Shown here: positions 11,838 through 22,899 of the stretch, in pieces
Numbering within the stretch: position 1 is the first letter of the stretch
How the letters are laid out: each line of letters starts with the position of its first letter
Assembly (NCBI RefSeq): GCF_026745355.1
Contig: NC_079206.1
Span: 11,500,779-11,564,778, forward strand
Origin: Beta vulgaris subsp. vulgaris
Taxonomy: Eukaryota > Streptophyta > Magnoliopsida > Caryophyllales > Amaranthaceae
DNA length: 64,000 nucleotides
Reading direction: 5' to 3'
The notes under the pieces: generated by a model
Databases searched by the model: none
Seen by the model: the letters and a program-made list of their open reading frames with translations, nothing else
What the model was told of the DNA's origin: nothing
Position numbers and translations under genes: made by a program

Positions 11838-12428
11838 CCTTCACCCGTCCAAGGTAGTGTTGGCGGATCTAATGAATGTGGTCTGGCTTCAAAAGGAGTT
11901 TGATTCTCTTTAGCTGGTCCATCAACAACGGTTGAAGGCAGTGATGAAACTATTCTTACATCATCTGCAAACATCCGTTTGAAGTTCTTCCAGCTGAATA
12001 TATCTGAAAACTCGCTAAATCATGAACAAATAAATAAAAACATGGTAAAAAAATTTACATTAAATTACAATATTTCAGATCTCAATTTCCTTCACAAGAT
12101 CAAACACACAAGAAAAGGAAATCAATACCCTAATTCAGAAATCGCAATTTGTAGAACCGTAGTCCAGAATTCGCAAAAAAAAGTATCAAAAACTAAAATC
12201 TATCAAAAACATGGTCCATTCCTTCAATTCAAATTAGATTAAAGACTTTAAAAAGTAAAAATGCAAAAATCAAAAAGAAAAATCAAGAACCCTAACTGAG
12301 GATATGACAAACGCAAGAACCGAATTAGCATCAATAAAAAGGCAAAGCAAAACATAAAGCTACAATTCATATTGAAGAATAGAGCGAGAATCGGACCTCT
12401 GTGATGTTTCTAGTGATGTTAACTCCAT
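11838..12428 (-). pseudogene. Two-exon fragment of an unidentified host gene with CT-rich leader
   Basis: On the minus strand a CT-rich leader (about 12580-12430), typical of plant 5' UTRs, precedes ATG at 12428 and a short exon (MELTSLETSQ) with possible donor GTCCGA at 12396. A second exon starts at 12003 after acceptor GAGTTTTCAG and reads IFSWKNFKRMFADDVRIVSS, later PFEARPHSLDPPTLPWTGEG, ending at a GTAACC donor near 11838. The frame is open through about 55 codons. I do not recognise the protein and no further exon is obvious downstream. Confidence 0.4.
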
Positions 12429-12889
12429 AGCAGTGGCGGAAAAAAAACAGAGAAAGAAGAGAGAGAAACAGCAAGAGAGGCGAGTAAGAGGAGAGAGAGA
12501 GGAGAGAGGCAAGTAAGAAGAGGGAGAAGAAAACATTGTGTGGCTCAGATGGAGGAGTAGATGGAGAGCTGAAATTGCCCAAACCTTATGAACAGTCAGG
12601 CGTAAAAGGTATGGAGTATGCTATGACCCTTGCTTAAGATATAGAGTTAACATCAGGTAAATGTCTTCCAGCTACCCAAGCACACCAGTCACTCATTGAA
12701 GTATGAATTCATCATACACCTTGTATTTCCGGGTATAATTACCATGAAATACAAAATGTGCACATTTCATATTAGACTACTTTCCCCACCGAAGTATGCA
12801 TAGGAAACAAGCTAAAAGTTAGCAGCAGCCAACAATCTACTACTTGCTCCAGGTATAGAGACATAGAGTTACCAAGGGGACAAAACGCT

Positions 12890-13080
12890 GTTAATTTGTA
12901 AACATAGAAACTCCCCTGCAAACAACCCCCGCACTCCCTGCACCCCTTGCACAGACCCTCTACCTGGACCCTCTTACCCTGCATAGGCTACCCTGCACCC
13001 CCTACACAACCTTCTGCACTCCCTGCATAGTCCCTCCCACCTACACAGCCTGCACCGCCAGCTCGCCCCCACACACATAC
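12890..13080. repeat. Degenerate CCCTGCA heptamer-rich tract
   Basis: The plus strand repeats CCCTGCA/CCCTACA-like units with variable spacing, giving an artificial Cys/Gly-rich reading on the minus strand. It is low complexity and I do not consider it coding. Confidence 0.6.
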
Positions 13081-13189
13081 AACTCCCTATCAACCTCCTC
13101 CGCTCTTGCACACCTTCAAGAGTATGAAAGATAGATTCACCTTCCGAGTAGCTATGATAAAACAAATTTGAATAGAAGGGTGTCACATT

Positions 13190-13380
13190 TATGTCTGATA
13201 TTTCCTATATGAATGCGCCAGTTGTGTCTTATTCAGGTTCACCCTTAAAGAATTGGTCATTCACAGTGAAAAAACAGTTTGGAATGAGCAAGCAAGAAGG
13301 GCTAACATTGATGATCGGAAAATACATTTTCACAGAAGAAGGGATGAACTTTGCAGAAGTTGGAAATTTTGAAAGAAACT
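13190..13380 (+). other. Short open stretch, unidentified
   Basis: A 63-codon open frame, MSDISYMNAPVVSYSG through MIGKYIFTEEGMNF, with no recognised family and no clear splice context. It lies between gene fragments and could be another captured piece or chance. The flanks 13081-13189 and 13381-13960 hold no gene I can identify. Confidence 0.2.
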
Positions 13381-13967
13381 GAGCAACTATATGAAAATCT
13401 AGGGGCATATTATCTCAGTTGCTGATTTATATCTTGTTTGTTTTGCTTTTTTTAAAGTTGTATATGAGATTACCAATGACATCTTAACCAACAGGTTGAG
13501 ATTAGGTTCTAGTTGTAATAGGTCCTTAGTTTAAAATTTTCTCTATTTTACATGTATTAGTGTACAAACTTTTCAAGATCATTGATAGGGTGTTCATAGT
13601 GAATTTTGAACACAGGACCTTCAAAAAGAATGGAAGGTTGTAATTTTTCTACAAAGGAGAATATATCACATTTTTTCTTTCACCAGGTCTATTCAACACT
13701 ATAAAATACTAATTCCGTCCCTTAATAGGGATTTTGTTAATTTTTTTTCAGTGTCAAACTTCATAAACGTTGACCAAAGATTCTCACCAATCAGATTCAA
13801 CTTATAATTTTCTAGCTTAAGTCTATGTGTGACCTTGAGTATAAAAAGCTACTTAAATTACCCACTTCCAACCTGTCAGCAATTAAGCATAAGAGGTTTC
13901 TAAAGTCGAAAGACCAAGACAGTTCATCGATATTACATTGCATATTTCTGATTTTATTAGCACTTAC

Positions 13968-14281
13968 GCAATAGACAATGTTGCTAAACCCTTTCCAGCC
14001 TTTGCATTCACGACCTCTAATCCTCCATCTTGTGCTCTCTTTGTAAGAGCTCCAATGTCTTGATATGAGAGATTGGCTTGTGGGAAAGCCTAACAAGAGA
14101 AACACGCACAGTCACACACTTAGAACCAATAACATGGAAAGATAAAAATCAACCCAATTATTTACCCCATAGTATCGAGGTGGAAAGGCAGGGGAGAGAA
14201 TGTGGAGAAAAGCAACAAGGTCCATGAAAATACCTGAGAAAACCATGATAGAACAATTATGCCAGCGTGTCCTCCAACAAG
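13968..14281 (-). pseudogene. Malate dehydrogenase (mitochondrial-type) fragment, two exons
   Basis: Malate dehydrogenase interconverts malate and oxaloacetate with NAD. On the minus strand the first piece (about 14281-14234) reads VGGHAGIIVLSWFSQ, matching the family's VVGGHAGITILPLFSQ segment that carries the active-site histidine. A GTATTT donor follows. After an intron the second exon (14089-13968, acceptor TTCTCTTGTTAG) reads [20 protein letters not shown], then [21 protein letters not shown], close to mitochondrial MDH. It ends at a GTAAGT donor at the position expected in MDH genes. Upstream Rossmann-fold exons and the downstream exon are absent. Several conserved residues differ (IVLSW for ITILPL), consistent with a non-functional captured or duplicated fragment. 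Confidence 0.68.
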
Positions 14282-14774
14282 CATAAACATAAAAAGTAAG
14301 ACAATTAGCAAAATCATTACTGCAACTACGGGTTGCTGATAAAAATGTGTGACCTTAAATTTTAAAATCTGGTTCAATATAGTCACTTTTATGTCTGATA
14401 TATCTAGTAAATTTGTGACCTTATATCTCGTAAAATCAATCACATTGCTCAAAGATTGAATCCTTCGAAACACCCACTAATTGCTAAAACCGGAAACTGG
14501 AGACAGAGAACATACCAACAGGCAACAGGGGTGCAGAAACAATCTAAATCACACACACATAGTTGTTCCTTTGAATCTGCAAAAATATACAAATCAACCA
14601 AATTTAACACATAAAAGTGAAAGCTTAAGAAATCAAATAATAGAAACTTTTGAAAGATATCCGGAAAATTTGAGTAGCAGCAACATGTAAAACCTAAGAA
14701 TAAACGAAACTCCAAAATTTTACAAAAGCAAAACAATTCACAAAGGAAAAAGTGGGCTGATATTTTTATAAAGG

Positions 14775-14886
14775 GAAAATCTTTGAAGGGGTGGTTATAT
14801 AATCGAGCTTTTTTTAGCCTAAAATTGGTGGAGAGCCAGAATTTGAACCTGTTTCCCTCATGTCACCTTCTTCTCACTATAATAGT
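14775..14886. repeat. Dispersed repeat shared with 8815-8960
   Basis: The second copy of the repeat. On the minus strand it contains GGTTCAAATTC, which resembles a Pol III B box, but no A box is seen upstream. Immediately after it, CTACTTTTAAAAGGTCTAAGA (14900-14920) recurs at 19144-19164. Confidence 0.5.
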
Positions 14887-15009
14887 GTAAGGAACGTACT
14901 CCTACTTTTAAAAGGTCTAAGATACCAGACAATAGGAAAAAAGGAGTTGACTTTCAAACAAAAACCATGTCGAGTGGTGAGATTAATAATACATAAAAGT
15001 AATTGACAC

Positions 15010-15168
15010 CTTTATGTACTGGTAATCAAATATAGTCTCAATTGCCCTTTGAATGACGCCGCAAACGTGGCATACATAGCCTATATCATCTTTGAGAACA
15101 TATGAATGATCATTGCACTCATCCTCTTCCACTGAAGGTTCATCACCTGATTGATCAACTGGAACATC
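15010..15168 (-). pseudogene. Exon fragment resembling a CLASSY/DRD1-type SNF2 chromatin remodeller
   Basis: On the minus strand a 53-codon exon lies between acceptor TTGTTTGTAG and donor GTGTCA. It reads DVPVDQSGDEPSVEEDECND, then SYVLKDDIGYVCHVCGVIQR, then AIETIFDYQY. An acidic stretch followed by a CxxCGVI motif and ET(I/L)F resembles the N-terminal region of plant DRD1/CHR35-type SNF2 proteins used in RNA-directed DNA methylation. No helicase domain is nearby, so only this exon is present. The match is from memory of the motif and could be to a related CxxC protein. Confidence 0.45.
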
Positions 15169-16264
15169 CTACAAACAAAAACATAAGGAACAAGTTATAT
15201 ATATTTGTTCAACAAAAGGATTTCGGCAATAGTCATTAATGACAAAACAAAATAAAGACTCGGGCTCTCGTCGCTACTGAATAATCAATGAATAAACCAA
15301 GAAACTGCTGGAAGGAAAGGGCCAAGGCATGATGAATGCATGAGAAAAAGCCTAATATAATGCAACATCATTTTTCAGGAGATAGTCATCAACATACAAA
15401 TCATTACGGGATCAAAACTTCAAATACTGTCTCCTCCTCATCCTTTCGCATGGTCCGGAAGCTATTATATTACAGTCAAGAGTTCTCTTTCTTCAATTAT
15501 ATTGAACAAAGAGAAAACCTTTACCCAAAAAAAACATGCTTTTAGAAGATATGCTTTTAGGCTGAACTTTTAGATTTTATTATCACTAAACCTCCCAAAA
15601 CTTTACATCCTACAGTGGGAACACCATCAATAACATCACATTAAAGTTTGGCACTTAAAATTAAACTATAAGCTTCAAATCAAAACATCCATGCTTTCAA
15701 GGGAAAACATGTAGCAAGCTTAAAAGTGAAGTTCAACCAGCATGAATCTCCATTTAAATCTCAAAAACAAAGGCACAAAGAAAACTTTAAGCAATCCACA
15801 CAATATAAACAGCAACTTGACTCTCTTTTTTTGTCAGAGTTCATAATTGTCGAGGTATATTTGTCACAAGTGCATAATTGTCAAGTTAAATTGGTGTGCA
15901 TATATTTATAGGTAGTTATCTTTGCAAGTTTCTTTAGAAATTAATTTGTGCGAAGTTCAATTTATCTGGATGATTAAAGGCAAGCCACTGACTAAAATAT
16001 TAGTTATTGCCTAACACAAGAAGGGTATGAAGCAATGACCTACCAATTTTTAGATTTGAAGCTCAAGCTCAAAAGCATATGAACAGAGAGGGACACTTTC
16101 TATTAGGAGTATTTATACCATAAAGTTATATGGGAAGGGAACTCAAACCCTAGATGGGATGTACTATGGCAGAGACAATTTTCTGAATTTTAAATTAAAA
16201 TGATGCCCTATTGGCCCCAACCCTTTTTTTCATTCCAAAAGAGCCTTAAAACCAGGATACATAC
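15169..16264. other. Gene-free stretch within the exon-fragment mosaic
   Basis: Open frames here (for example near 15336-15545 and 15726-15911) have no recognisable motifs and no splice context. I see nothing to annotate. Confidence 0.4.
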
Positions 16265-16356
16265 CTCCTTCACTGGTTAGAACAGTAACTACTTCTGGGG
16301 AAAGCTTTGAAATATTATAATACACATCATAACCCTGCTGGACATCTTTCTACTCC
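16265..16356 (-). pseudogene. Unidentified exon fragment
   Basis: On the minus strand acceptor TTAATTGCAG and donor GTATGT flank a 92-base piece. One frame reads KDVQQGYDVYYNISKLSPEV then VTVLTSEG, preceded by an in-frame TAG near the exon start. The splice sites look genuine; the protein family is not recognised. Confidence 0.35.
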
Positions 16357-16920
16357 CTGCAATTAAGGTGCATTTGGCACCAGATGACCCTAATTGGGAA
16401 TCCATCAAACCTAACCAAAATTTGAACTTGGTTGTTTACTAAATTATTGTTATTAATTATTAATAACAACAATAATAATAATAATAACTCAAGACATTGC
16501 AAGAACAAATTAAACCACACATAGAACACCTAATCAATCAGATCGATGTATAAAAACTGTAAATTATCAAATATTATGGATTAGAACTTGAATTTGAAAA
16601 AATAGACGGTAACCAATTTCCTCCTCAGCAAGCTTAATCTTTCTTTTAAGAAAAATCTACTGAGGGAAACCATGCTTATATCAGGGAGTTATCTCTCATA
16701 TGAAGCAAGCCTCAAAATGATGCTACACAATATACAAAGTTATCGAAAACAACTGCTGAGACTAATGACTCATAATACTATGCGTCTAAGCCACACACTC
16801 ATCTTCTAGTGTGCGCTGCGCCTGCTCAAGGGTATAGGTCCAAATGTTAAGACTACTATTTCCAGAAGATATTATTACATGTTTTGGTGCATAATGAATT
16901 GTCATGTTTCCATACTCAAG

Positions 16921-17032
16921 TTAAAGATATGTAGTATCAACAATGTTAAGCCAGTCGGCTATTTCTACAAGATCCTCAAGCAATAGCACATGGTGCGACA
17001 AAGCATTTTGCCAAAGAGTCGCAGATTTCTAT
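16921..17032 (-). pseudogene. Possible unidentified exon fragment
   Basis: On the minus strand one frame reads KSATLWQNALSHHVLLLEDL then VEIADWLNIVDTTYL and stops. Composition is protein-like, but the 5' boundary is only an AAAATAG acceptor candidate. Weakly supported. The stretch 16357-16920 holds only an AAT microsatellite near 16482 and nothing else I recognise. Confidence 0.25.
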
Positions 17033-17756
17033 TTTTGCATGGTTAAGATCCCCATAAAGTCATCAACCTGACAGCCACTCTATCCAAAAGCCTTGTAAAT
17101 ATTGATTGACCTTCCCTCTTCCTTAACAGAAAGCCGTACCACACCGTTACCCTAATACTCTTACAAAGCTATATTCAGGATGGGTACACGAGAGGCGCCA
17201 ACTTTTACCAATACGATTTCATATAGGCTCTTTAAGCCTTATCTTTTCAACTTCAAAGAGCTTATTACAATTAACCCATCATTTGGAAATAACTTATCAT
17301 CAATCCCTCTCCCACCCCCACCCCCTAAAATTTCATCAAGAATTCTGCAAAATTCAATTTTTTCGCAGATCAAACACATCTTCAAAAGGAAACCAAGACC
17401 CGAACCCACGAACCCCAACCATGAAATCGAAAAAAAAAATCGATAAAGACTTCAAAAAGTAAAAATATTAAAATCAAAAACCCTAGCTTAAACATAGAAA
17501 TTCAACATCAGCAACAGAAACTCAAGTAAGTTAAACGCAAATTAAACATAGAATGGAAATCCCAAACTACTCGAAATTTAGAGAGAGAAAAAAAGCAAAA
17601 TTCAAGAAACTCGAGTAAATCAAACCGAATTTATAAAAAAAAAAAGCAAACAACATCATCTGACCTCACAAATTGGAAGAAGAAGTTGACATGAAATTGA
17701 AAGAAACTCAGCAAAAAAAACTTTAAAAATGAACACGAAACAATTGAAATCTTACT

Positions 17757-17823
17757 GCTGAAGAGTTCCGGTCAATTCGTCATCTTCCGTGAAATCATAA
17801 ACGCTCATATCTCTTGGTTTCAT
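17757..17823 (-). pseudogene. First-exon fragment with 5' leader (acidic N terminus)
   Basis: On the minus strand a CT-rich leader (about 17900-17824) precedes ATG at 17823. The exon encodes MKPRDMSVYDFTEDDELTGT and ends at a GTAAGA donor (17756). The VYDFxExDE start is reminiscent of plant ULP2-type SUMO proteases, but that is a weak resemblance from a short motif. No second exon was recognised. Confidence 0.35.
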
Positions 17824-18291
17824 ATTTATTCGAGAATTTTGCGAACCCTAATTGAAGCAAGTGAGGTGTTAGAGAGGAGAGAGAAAATGAGGCAGAAGTT
17901 GACATGAAATAGAAAGAAACGAAGGGCGATACCTGAAAATTCGATGACACCACCAATTTTGCGTGCTCAACATAGCCAAAACCCTATTGAGCATAATGGT
18001 ATTTTCCATCAAGTTGTACCAAAAACCAACTGAAAAGTAGATTGGTTGCCAAAGTATTGTCGTGCCACAACCCTTGCTAAATTACTACTACTATGAGATG
18101 CAACGAAACATAATCAGTTATACAGATCAATTCGAGAAGTTAGATAAGTGATTATAATGCAAAGTTCATGCTCAGGTGGAATACATTCACAATATAAAAA
18201 ACAACACAGTAATTAGATGAAATATGAACATAAGAGATGCAAGAAAAGCACAATTATTAAAAAAAAAAAAATAGAAATGATGGAAAAATAC

Positions 18292-18731
18292 CATCATAGC
18301 GTTCAGCTTGTTCTGTAGTGGAAGCCGTTGAAAAACGGCAGATCTAAGAGATTCAACAAAGGTGAGAGGAATGATGAACAAAACAGGAGGCCTGCAATCC
18401 TGCATACACACATGATCGAAATCACAACCCATATTCACCCAAAAAAAGAACCATAATCGATCCCCCAAACCCCTAAAAATCGATCCCCAGTTAACCCTAA
18501 CCCCAAAATTCACTGAAACCCTACCCCGATTAAACGACCATAATTAAATGCTAATTCAACCATAAGTAATGCAAGTAACTTCAAAATAGTATCAACCATT
18601 AAAAGAAGCAAAATCCGATTCCAAACTCGCCAATTTGAGAGCGGAAAAAAAATAAACAGTGAAAATTCAATCGTTACCTCAACATTGCAGATGAAGAAAT
18701 CAAGAGGAGCAGATGGTCGATCTTTGTTCAT
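18292..18731 (-). pseudogene. Two-exon 5' gene fragment, unidentified
   Basis: On the minus strand exon 1 (18731-18678) reads MNKDRPSAPLDFFICNVE and ends at a GTAACG donor in phase 0. Exon 2 (18399-18292) starts after acceptor GTGTATGCAG and reads DCRPPVLFIIPLTFVESLRS, then AVFQRLPLQNKLNAMM, ending at GTATTT. Both are open and in phase, so a spliced reading frame exists across them. I do not recognise the family with confidence. Nothing downstream on this strand clearly continues it. Confidence 0.4.
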
Positions 18732-18899
18732 CTCCAAAATTACACGAAACCCTAAGTTCACAGGCAACCATAAAATTACTCAATTTCAGATCAACTAAAC
18801 CAAAAAAATCATCAAAGAAATCAATATAACATTAACGAAAGAATTAGCAATGAAAATTTGAGAGAAAAATTGATGCAGATCAAGAGAATCGTGAAGAAG

Positions 18900-18990
18900 A
18901 TGAGATATGAGAGAGGAGAGAGGAGAGAGGAGAGAGGAGAGATAAGAGAGACGTGAAGAAGATGAGAGAGGAGAGAGACGCAGTGAAGAA
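18900..18990. repeat. GA-rich simple repeat
   Basis: GGAGAGA and GAAGATGAGAGA units repeat on the plus strand. The long Ser/Leu-rich readings on the minus strand come from this tract and are not believed coding. Just beyond, 19046-19070 (CATGTGAGCAGCAC) is an inverted match to 19346-19360 of the Mutator-like element. Confidence 0.75.
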
Positions 18991-20106
18991 GAGGGAGATG
19001 AGATAAGGCGGTGCATCACGTGAGGGATGCGTGGGAGCAAACTGAAGCATATCATGTGAGCAGCACATGCTGGTGCAAAAGGAATAGTGAATTTCATGCT
19101 TTTACCACTCAAAACACTATTAAAAGGAATAGTGTTGCAACTCCAACTTTTAAAAGGTCTAAGATAAGAAAATGAGTATTTTGTTAGAGACAACCTTTTA
19201 AACACAACTTTTTGCGAAAGACAACTTTTTAAATTTTTTTTGGCAACTTCAAACCTTAATGATATTTTTTTGTCAAAAACAACCTTGATCAGAAATCTGA
19301 CGTTGACTCATCGGATTTAGGTGTTGACAATAGTAAATGAATCAAGTGCTGCTCACGTGATTTCATTTATCCCAAATCCCCCCATTTCCCTCCCTTTGCC
19401 CCCTAATCATCTCACCACCTCACAACTCTCCATTTTCCGTTCTCCCTTCCTTAATAGGTCGCTGGAATTAGCCAACGAATCCACCGCAAAACACACAACC
19501 CAAACAAGCCTCAAAGATCCTCGCTCTCTCTTTCTCATCTATTTCGAGCTACTGCACACAACACCACCACCACATGACACCTTGCAAACTACCTGCGGCA
19601 CCACGCTCCACTACTACTGTAATTCCCCAAGCCACTGACGCACCTGTGTGCTACCCTTTTGCAAGCCTCGCTTGACCTTCCTCTCGCCCGCAATTCCTAC
19701 CTTCTCTCTCATTGGCACTCACACACTCTCTCTCCTCGAAGTGAGTACCGAAAAGCACCACCCCTCTTTGTGTCCATCGTTGCAACCCCGCCGGATCCCC
19801 ATGCCACCGTCACGCCGCCTAGACATGGCTTACTTACTGCTACAACCAACCTTGCTCCCACGTCTTTTGCTGCACAAGAATTAATTGAGTGCTTATAGGT
19901 GAATTTTGTTGTGGAAGGACTAATAACCCTTGATGATGCACTATGCAGAGAGAGAAGATGAAGAATTGAGGATTATTGATGCTTTAGGAAAAATGGAGAA
20001 TGGAGAACAGAGAAGATGGTTGAGATGATTAGAGGGAAAAAGAGAGGAAAATGGGGATAATTTGGGATAAATGAAATCACGTGAGGGACATATATTAGTT
20101 GGTCAA

Positions 20107-20759
20107 TGTTATGTCCTAAAAATTTTGCTAAGCTGAATCTACAGGATATACATCCGTCCCAGCTAGAAGTTATCAGGTAGCAGCTACAGCAAGCAGATAC
20201 GAAGGGAGTTGAATAAAGTTGATTCAAAGAACATTGGATACTAACCAAGATCAAGTCAAATAGTGCTGTTGCACCTACAAAATAGGGTTGACAAAGTCAT
20301 CAAGCAGAAGTGGAGATACTCCTTGATATTAGGAGGTCATGGCATCATATTAGGAGATTAGTTATGCAACGTAAACATGTAGAGCAACGTTACCATAAAT
20401 GTATGGGTATAAATAGGAGTAGAAGTATTGGGGGAAAGGCAGTTCATTTACATCATTTACATAAGAACACTTCTCTTTACTTTCACAAATATTTACAAAG
20501 TGTATTTAGTCTAAGCTGTAAGCTGCTAGCTGTTAGCCATAAGTTGTAATCTTCCTACATAGTGGATTGGTGGACTCAATTCCACCCGCGGTTTTTACCC
20601 TTTTCCTGGGGTTTTCCGCGTCACCATTTCTTGGTGTCTTTGCCTTTTCTTTGCATTCTCTTTTAATTCCGTAGGTAGCATCTTTTATTGTTATAGTTGC
20701 ATCTCCATTAGCTGTAGATCCTCAGCTAAGTTCTGCCTGATCAGAATTTGGCATAAACA
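20107..20759 (+). repeat. 5' LTR of the Tat element (653 bp)
   Basis: It starts TGTTATGTCC and ends GGCATAAACA. A TATA-like box, GGGTATAAATAGG, lies at about 20403-20415. I see no difference from the 3' LTR across its length. Confidence 0.95.
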
Positions 20760-20760
20760 G

Positions 20761-20780
20761 TTTGGCGCCCACCGTGGGGC
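20761..20780 (+). promoter_or_regulatory. Primer binding site
   Basis: TTTGGCGCCCACCGTGGGGC starts 2 bp after the LTR. TGGCGCC-type sites are the usual tRNA primer sites in this group of plant gypsy elements. The exact tRNA is not assigned here. Confidence 0.8.
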
Positions 20781-20837
20781 TCTACAGCTAAACTCTCATT
20801 AAAATCCCAAAAAGACACACTTTAACCCAACTTTGAA

Positions 20838-22422
20838 ATGACTAGCGACTCTGCTGAATCAATGAAGGCAGCTTTGCTGAAGGCTCAAGAAGACCTTCAC
20901 CGCTCTCAATCTGAGGCCCAGCAAACCATTGACAGCCTCAGAAAAAAGCTAGACTCTGTCAAAAGTACAAAACACCAAGGCTTCGTGCCGGAATGTTTCC
21001 TAAATCTTGATCTCGAAGATTCCGAGCCAGCGAAGGAGAGGAGGAGCAGCAGACTGACGATGATGCAGAAGAAGCTGACCCCGCAGCTAGGAAAATGGCG
21101 CTCCTGGAGTCTCAAAACAGGAAGATACTTCGCATGCTGGCGAAGTTACCTGGAGCACCAACTCCTGTGGCCGAAGAATCTCCTGATGGCTACGCCAATC
21201 CCCCTTCGTGGAAGAAATCGCAAGAGCCAGGATTCCCAAAAAGATCAACGTGACCCAGCCTCACAAGCTGTATGATGGAGCTGCGGATCCCTATGACCAT
21301 GTGGCTCAATATAAACAGAAGATGTGGACTCTGTCCATTCCTGAGCATCTGCTAGAAGCCACCATGTGCAAGTCCTTCGGGGCCACCCTATCTGGACCGC
21401 TTTACAATGGCTGATAAGTCTTAAGCCAGGTAGCATTCAAAATTTTGCTGCTTTAATTAACAAGTTTTATATGCAGTTTGCAAGCAGCAGATCCTAGAGA
21501 AGCACACCGGCGACTGTACCGCATCACCCAGAAAGCCAATGAAGCTGTGAGGCAGTACCTGATCGATTCAACAAGGAAATGATCTCTGTCAAGAACCTGG
21601 ATGTTCCCACAGCTATCGAAGCATTCAGGAGAGGACTAACCTATAAATCTAGATTGTATTATGAATTGACCAGGTACCCATGTGGCACATTCGAAGAGGT
21701 CAGGGCCAGAGCTATGGCTGAGATACGTGTCGAGGAGGACGAGGCGTCCAGGTACGTAGCGAGCCTAGCATAATCGGAAATCCCAGAACCAGAAGAAGAC
21801 TGATTGGCGCCATCAGCCATATCAGAAGCGCGAAAGTAATAACGTAGCCAGCAAGGCCACAGGTAAATCATCTAACAAGATTACCCTTCCATTGCTTCCT
21901 ACTGTTTTAACGTGGATGCAGGAGGCGTAGTAAACGCATAGAAAAGCTGGGAACCACAGTTAGGTGGCCTCGCAAAACGACAGACCAGACAGCGAGAAGG
22001 ACACCACCAAGTGGTGTAGCTACCATGGCGACCATGGCCATCGAACAGAAGAATGCAATGCTCTCAAAAAGGAGGTGGCATGGCTGCTCAAGAAGGGCTA
22101 TCTCGAGCACTTGATGGGGAAGAAGGGGCAGCAAGAAGATAAAGCTGGCCCCAGCCAGCAACAGCCTCATCCGCCACCTGAGCCCCTGCACGATAAGGTA
22201 ATCAATTCTATCTCTGGAGGTTCAGAAATATGTGGACTAACATACTCTGCAGCCAAGAGATTTGCTCGAGAAGGCTCCAAAACTGCACCTAGCCCGCTGA
22301 GGAGTGCTGAAGAGAAAAAGCTCAGAAGCATGACCATCAGCTTCGACGAAGAAGATGGAGATGAGGAAGCTGATAATCATGACGGCCTCGTCGTATCTCT
22401 CACCTCAGCAATTGCCTCATGA
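20838..22422 (+). pseudogene. gag: gag of the Tat element, frameshifted
   Basis: Gag forms the retrotransposon particle. It begins at ATG 20838 with a coiled-coil-like N terminus (LLKAQEDLHRSQSEAQQTID). The core Retrotrans_gag domain reads INVTQPHKLYDGAADPYDHV (from about 21246), then SLKPGSIQNFAALINKF (from about 21418), then NLDVPTAIEAFRRGL (from about 21594). A histidine/cysteine motif, WCSYHGDHGHRTEEC (about 22013-22057), stands where the nucleocapsid finger is expected. The frame shifts near 21030-21200, near 21412 (one base missing before CTGATAAGT), near 21500-21560 and after 21773. The composite is full length but not translatable as one protein. Confidence 0.88.
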
Positions 22423-22423
22423 A

Positions 22424-22763
22424 GCGAGTCTTGATAGACAATGGCAGCTCAGCTAATATCATTTTCAAAATGCTCTAGAAAGCATGGGGCTGCAGGAAGC
22501 TGATATCCTCAGGAAAGCAACCGTTCTGTTCGGGTTCAATGGCGAGCCAGCTACAACGCTCGGGAAATCGTATTGCCCACTATGCAAAAGGAGTCAACCT
22601 CCAAACCAGGTTCAATGTGGTAGATTGTCCCTCAGCATACAACATCATAATGGGGACACCATGGATCCACAAAATGCGAGCTGTACCTTCACCTATCACC
22701 AGACTATTAAGTTCCCTACCAAGTGGGGAGTCAAGAAATCAGGGGCGATCGCAAGCTGGCTAG
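22424..22763 (+). pseudogene. Aspartic protease region of the Tat element, broken
   Basis: The retroviral-type protease active site is present as LIDNGSSANIIF (about 22430-22466). The second half, FNVVDCPSAYNIIMGTPWIH (about 22610-22670), follows in another frame. A TAG interrupts near 22477. The protease would cleave the Gag-Pol precursor. Confidence 0.8.
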
Positions 22764-22899
22764 GGAATGCTATAGCATATCTCTAAAAGCAAAAAAGGAA
22801 TCTATCTAGCAATTACAGCAAGGTCCAGCGCCAGCCAAGCCAAAGATCAAGATGTAGATGAAGTGGCGTTGGACCCAGCAAAGCCAGAGCAGACCGTGC

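Noticed and set aside
12772..13186. Cys/Gly-rich minus-strand open frames resembling a cysteine-rich peptide
   Set aside because: The cysteines come from a degenerate CCCTGCA repeat with irregular spacing; no signal peptide-plus-mature structure is seen.
9927..18731. A single intact intron-rich host gene
   Set aside because: The fragments come from unrelated families, lie on both strands, and none is followed by its expected neighbouring exon.
18795..19205. 136-codon minus-strand open frame
   Set aside because: It is driven by the GA-rich simple repeat and has no domain or motif.
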